The translations under genes were made by a program, and so were the position numbers. From assembly GCA_027485695.1 (NCBI GenBank), contig JAIXQO010000004.1:46056-110055 (forward strand): a stretch of 64,000 bases of DNA, given 5' to 3'. Source of the DNA: Pseudomonadota bacterium (lineage in GTDB: Bacteria; Bdellovibrionota; UBA1018). This document shows, in pieces, positions 60,641 to 64,000 of the stretch (the stretch's first letter is position 1; each line of letters starts with the position of its first letter). Below the pieces are notes generated by a model. That model searched no databases, was not told the DNA's origin, and worked only from the letters and a program-made list of their open reading frames with translations.

Positions 60641-61276
60641 ATGCGGCCTCGCGAATTACCCTTTCCAGAAAATTTACTCCCGTGCGACGGAGAGTGTTTC
60701 TATTTTCCAGCAGTTTTTGACACCCAAGAGTGCGAACGCTACCTAGAAACTCTCGCGCAAGAAATTCCCTGGCGACAAGAACCGATTCGCCTTTTCGGCA
60801 AATGGATTCTGCAACCTAGACTCACGGCGCTCATCGGCAACTCAGGCATCACCTATCGGTACTCGGGAATCGAGATGGCCACTTCGCCCTGGCCGAAGTC
60901 GGTAGCCGAGATTCGATCACGCGTTGAATCTCTGACTCAATGTTCATTTGCCTTCGCGCTCGCTAATTTTTACCGCAATGGCCATGACAGTATGGGGTGG
61001 CACAGCGATGACGAACGCGAATTAGGGCCTATGCCCTCGATCGCATCCGTGAGTTTTGGAGCGAAACGTAAGTTTGCGTTTCGGCATCGTGAATTTCCCT
61101 CAAAAAAAATCTCGATCGAACTCGAGAGTGGAAGCGTCTTGCTGATGTCTGGAAAAACTCAAGACTTATGGCAACACGCACTTCCGAAATCCGCTCGAAT
61201 CATCGAACCCAGAATCAATTTGACCTTCCGACCGTGGGTGGCCGCTCTCGGAAGTCACTTCCATAAGAATTCTTAA
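60641..61276 (+). CDS. AlkB-family 2-oxoglutarate/Fe(II) dioxygenase
   Basis: A 211-aa oxygenase that repairs alkylated bases by oxidative demethylation. The HxD iron site is in GWHSDDEREL; the distal His is in WQHALP, and Arg in PRINLTFR holds 2-oxoglutarate. NFYRNGHDSMGWHSDDE is the AlkB signature of the ALKBH2/3-like branch. It sits 8 bp after nrnA. A second alkylation-repair gene (HhH-GPD glycosylase) is at 22.9 kb. Confidence 0.92.
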   Translation: MRPRELPFPENLLPCDGECFYFPAVFDTQECERYLETLAQEIPWRQEPIRLFGKWILQPRLTALIGNSGITYRYSGIEMATSPWPKSVAEIRSRVESLTQCSFAFALANFYRNGHDSMGWHSDDERELGPMPSIASVSFGAKRKFAFRHREFPSKKISIELESGSVLLMSGKTQDLWQHALPKSARIIEPRINLTFRPWVAALGSHFHKNS

Positions 61277-61449
61277 ACAAACTCGACTCTTCTCAGAGCG
61301 TTTTGACGCTCAGATAAAGAATTCCGCGTCAGGGACTTCGCTTCTCTTCGGCCCCGTTCCTGTCGATTCCCTCTTCCATTTTTTCCGCAACCCCTCTAAA
61401 TTATGGGACTATCTCATTCGTTCATTGCGAACCTTAGGAGTGGAATCAC

Positions 61450-62382
61450 ATGATCCAAGTCTCCCATCTTTCTAAACTTTATGGGCCCCGACGCGCGATC
61501 GAAGATTTGAACTTCGACGTTAAGGCGGGCGAAATCGTCGGCTTCCTCGGACCCAACGGCGCCGGCAAAAGCACGACCATGAAAATCATTACGGGCTTCA
61601 TGCCCGCGAGCGAAGGCACCGTCACCGTCGGTGGACACGATGTCGCAAAAAACCCGATCGCCGTGAAACGCGAGATCGGGTACCTCCCCGAGAATCCGCC
61701 GCTCTACATGGAAATGCGCGTGCGTGAATACCTGGAGTTTGCCGCCAAGATTCACGGCGTGCCGAACAAGAACGTAAAATCGGCGGTGGATTGGGCTCTC
61801 GAAAAAACGCACATCACCGACGTCGCTCACCGAATCACCGGGAACCTTTCCAAGGGTTACAAACAACGCGTCGGTATCGCGCAAGCACTCGTACACCGTC
61901 CAAAAGTCCTGATCCTGGATGAACCGACCGTCGGCCTAGACCCAAAACAAATCATCGAGATCCGCGAACTCATCAAGAGCCTCGGCGGCGAACACACGAT
62001 CATCCTTAGTTCACACATCTTACCTGAGGTGACCGCAACCTGCGGTCGCATCATCGTCATCAACCGCGGACGAATCGCGGCCGAAGACACGATGGACGGC
62101 CTGACGTTGAAACTCAAAAAAGGCATCGTTTTCTCTGTACTCGTCAAAGATCCTCGAGCGGACGGCATCGAGAAGGTGAAATCCATTTCGGGCATTCATC
62201 AAGTCTCGACCGTCGGCAATAAGCTCGTCGTTCAAGTTAAACCCGATCAAGGCGAACTCCGCGACCAGATCGCAGCCGCCGTCGTCGGATCCGGAATGGG
62301 CCTACTCGAACTCACCGCTGAACGAGTGAGCCTAGAAGAGATCTTCCTCCAACTCACCACCGAAGAAGAAAGGACGGCGTAA
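61450..62382 (+). CDS. ABC transporter ATPase (GldA-like)
   Basis: A 310-aa ATPase. Walker A GFLGPNGAGKSTTMK, signature LSKGYKQRVGIAQAL, Walker B LILDEPTVGLDPKQI, and H-loop LSSHIL. The C-terminal domain after about 220 resembles the GldA/CcmA-type extension. Members pair with ABC-2 permeases; the next two genes match GldF and GldG. The upstream 173-bp gap has no clear promoter and a weak GAGCG/CGCTC hairpin. AGGAG precedes the ATG by 7 bases. Confidence 0.87.
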   Translation: MIQVSHLSKLYGPRRAIEDLNFDVKAGEIVGFLGPNGAGKSTTMKIITGFMPASEGTVTVGGHDVAKNPIAVKREIGYLPENPPLYMEMRVREYLEFAAKIHGVPNKNVKSAVDWALEKTHITDVAHRITGNLSKGYKQRVGIAQALVHRPKVLILDEPTVGLDPKQIIEIRELIKSLGGEHTIILSSHILPEVTATCGRIIVINRGRIAAEDTMDGLTLKLKKGIVFSVLVKDPRADGIEKVKSISGIHQVSTVGNKLVVQVKPDQGELRDQIAAAVVGSGMGLLELTAERVSLEEIFLQLTTEEERTA

Positions 62383-62386
62383 CTCT

Positions 62387-63160
62387 ATGACGTTTCGCTT
62401 AAGACCAGTCCTCACCATCGCCAAGCGCGACCTCAAATCCTATTTCACCTCTCCGATGGCCTACGTTATCATGTCGGGATTCTTGTTCATCATGGGATTC
62501 ATGTTCTTTTCGACGCTCGAGTACTTCAACTCCAGCAACATGCAAGCCCAGCAGTTCGGCGGCAAGAGCATGAGCCTCACCGACGGCATCATCCGCCCAC
62601 TCTACGGCAACATGAACGTGATCCTGCTGTTCATCTGCCCGGCGATCACGATGCGCTTATTCGCCGAGGAACGTAAGAACCAAACGATTCAGATTTTGAT
62701 GACCGCGCCGATCACGCTCGATGAGATGATCGTCGGCAAGTTCCTCTCGGCCGTGTTCTTCGTCGGAACGCTGATGCTCGCGACCTTGGTCTATCCGGCG
62801 ATTCTGTTTTTCGTTGGCAATCCGGAGATCGGGCCACTTTTCACGTGCCTCTTGGGTACGATGCTCCTCGCGTCCTCCCTCATCTCGATGGGCGTGTTTT
62901 TCTCGGCCACGACCGAAAGCCAGATTGTGGCGATGATCCTGACGCTGGTGACGACCCTGTTCTTCTGGTTGATCAGCTGGGCATCCTATTCCGCCGGCCC
63001 GGTTTGGAGTGATGTGCTCGGGCATCTTTCGCTCATCAATCACTTCAATAATTTCGGACAGGGAATGATCCACTCCAGTGACGTGATCTTCTTCTTGTCT
63101 TTCATTTTCCTGGGACTCTTCCTCACTCACCGAGTCCTCGACTCCTACCGCTGGAGATAA
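62387..63160 (+). CDS. ABC-2 permease (GldF-like)
   Basis: A 257-aa membrane protein with about six helices (MAYVIMSGFLFIMGFMFFST, ILLFICPAITM, VFFVGTLMLATLVYPAILF, MLLASSLISMGVFFSA, LVTTLFFWLISWASYSAG, FFLSFIFLGLFL in separate spans). MRLFAEERKNQTIQILMTAPI is the coupling-helix signature of this family. It follows the ATPase by 4 bp and precedes the GldG-like gene by 6 bp. Confidence 0.87.
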   Translation: MTFRLRPVLTIAKRDLKSYFTSPMAYVIMSGFLFIMGFMFFSTLEYFNSSNMQAQQFGGKSMSLTDGIIRPLYGNMNVILLFICPAITMRLFAEERKNQTIQILMTAPITLDEMIVGKFLSAVFFVGTLMLATLVYPAILFFVGNPEIGPLFTCLLGTMLLASSLISMGVFFSATTESQIVAMILTLVTTLFFWLISWASYSAGPVWSDVLGHLSLINHFNNFGQGMIHSSDVIFFLSFIFLGLFLTHRVLDSYRWR

Positions 63161-63166
63161 TTCGAC

Positions 63167-64000
63167 ATGAAACCAAATTCTTCAAAAATCATTGCACTCT
63201 GGGTTCTCGTCGTCGTTTCCTTCATTGGACTTCTCTACGCCCGTTTCGTTCAGAGTGAGACCATCGCCCTCTGGATCGGCATGGCCGTGCTGCTATTTGC
63301 GGGACTAGCGGGAATCGTCTATCAACACCGTGGAGACATCAAAAAAGAGAAAGCCGTCGCCGGTGCGAGTTCGTTTACGACCGCAATCCTGGTGATCGGA
63401 ATCTTAGGCGTGGTCAATTTCCTCGGCGTAAAATACCCAAAGAAACTCGATCTCACGAAGAACCGACTCAACACGCTGTCCGATCAAACCGAGAAGGTCG
63501 TCAAAGGTCTCAAGCAACCGCTCAAGCTCGTGCTTTTCGGAAAACCTGAACAGCAAGAAGAGCTGAAGCCGCTCATGGACAACTTCCGTACGGCGCTCCC
63601 GAGCATTCAGTACGAAGCGGTTGATCCGATGAAAGAAGCATCGCGCGCTCAACTCGCCGAGATCAAAAACGCGAACGCTGCTACGCTCCAGGTGAATCTC
63701 GGCGAACGCAAGTCACTCGTCGAAGCACCGACCGAAGAGAAAATTCTCAATACGCTGATCAAGCTCTCCAAAACGACCTCCCCAAAAATCTGCAACGTCC
63801 TGGGACATGGCGAGAAGTCTTTTGGCGATCAAGAGACGAACGGCTACTCCGCGATGAAAACCGAACTCGAGCGTCAAGCGTACTCGATCGTCGATCTGAA
63901 CTTGGTTCAAACGGGCAAGATTCCGGAAGACTGTAACGCGATCACCGTCTTAGGTCCGGTCAAGGCTCTGTTTGACCAGGAAACCAAACTAATCCGCGAA
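63167..64000 (+). CDS. GldG-like ABC auxiliary protein (5' part, cut by the window edge)
   Basis: The first 278 codons are visible and open to the right edge. Two N-terminal membrane helices (IALWVLVVVSFIGLLYARF and ETIALWIGMAVLLFAGLAGIVY), then a third (TTAILVIGILGVVNFLGV), lead into the auxiliary domain with LDLTKNRLNTLSDQTEKVV (the D-x-T-x-x-x-x-x-T-L-S signature of GldG/ABC_transp_aux), and GHGEKSF later. It should work with the two preceding genes. In Bacteroidota this trio is linked to gliding, but it is widespread, so that role cannot be assumed here. Confidence 0.82.
   Translation, partial: MKPNSSKIIALWVLVVVSFIGLLYARFVQSETIALWIGMAVLLFAGLAGIVYQHRGDIKKEKAVAGASSFTTAILVIGILGVVNFLGVKYPKKLDLTKNRLNTLSDQTEKVVKGLKQPLKLVLFGKPEQQEELKPLMDNFRTALPSIQYEAVDPMKEASRAQLAEIKNANAATLQVNLGERKSLVEAPTEEKILNTLIKLSKTTSPKICNVLGHGEKSFGDQETNGYSAMKTELERQAYSIVDLNLVQTGKIPEDCNAITVLGPVKALFDQETKLIRE

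Overview
The window looks like one contiguous piece of chromosome from a free-living Gram-negative bacterium with moderate GC, most likely a Bdellovibrionota/Oligoflexia-type organism. That placement is inferred from gene content, not from a marker tree. The evidence is: Lpt machinery and many lipoproteins and outer-membrane beta-barrels; an archaeal/eukaryotic-type ProRS; a mevalonate-pathway operon in a cell that also has lptB-rpoN-hpf; and many secreted hydrolases. I saw no prophage, insertion sequence, integron or CRISPR array.

Layout. 0-12.5 kb is accessory and mostly secretory. It holds a mono-heme-motif lipoprotein with a beta-helix-like middle, a LysR regulator, a coupled NlpC/P60-like and protein-glutaminase-like pair, a heme-oxygenase-fold protein, proS, a sphingomyelinase-like phosphodiesterase and an 853-aa secreted gluzincin-like metalloprotease. 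At 12.6-15 kb are a tRNA-Ile(CAU), slyD, an RRM protein, a 42-aa basic protein and an RraA-like gene, with three strong terminators. 15-24.6 kb contains lipoproteins, a winged-helix/membrane-protein operon next to a perfect palindrome, a secreted Ppx/GppA-like protein, a YkuD lipoprotein, a phytochelatin-synthase-like lipoprotein overlapping a HhH-GPD glycosylase, and a periplasmic MBL protein. 24.6-32.4 kb is a leftward cluster with c-type heme motifs, a Tat-exported protein, an outer-membrane barrel, an FMN_bind-like protein and ApbE. I consider it the best candidate for a poorly described system.

32.4-38.2 kb is the macromolecular-synthesis locus, transcribed rpsU, yqeY, dnaG, rpoD and then an rRNA methyltransferase. 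38.4-43.4 kb is a mevalonate operon transcribed fni, mvaA, mvaK2, mvaD, mvaK1, with three of its four junctions overlapping by 4 bp. HMG-CoA synthase and thiolase are not in the window. 43.6-51.2 kb is envelope biogenesis: a Nudix protein, an OmpA-like lipoprotein, a sulfatase-type head-group transferase divergent from a PAP2 phosphatase, then an LptC-LptA-like fusion, lptB, rpoN and hpf. 51.2-61.3 kb is mixed: a YiiX-like hydrolase, an SH3/KOW-like protein with a Pro-Arg-Ala tail, a beta-propeller lipoprotein, RimK, PaiB-like, an EEP phosphodiesterase, a PLD, NrnA and AlkB. The window ends in a GldA-GldF-GldG-like ABC system whose third gene runs off the right edge.

Together the genes give core information processing (rpoD, rpoN, dnaG, proS, rpsU, hpf), isoprenoid supply, LPS export and modification, and a large periplasmic or secreted enzyme set (three EEP phosphodiesterases, PLD, metalloprotease, several papain-fold hydrolases). 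This would suit a predatory or saprophytic lifestyle, but the lifestyle is inference only. All family assignments come from reading motifs by eye; no database search was run.
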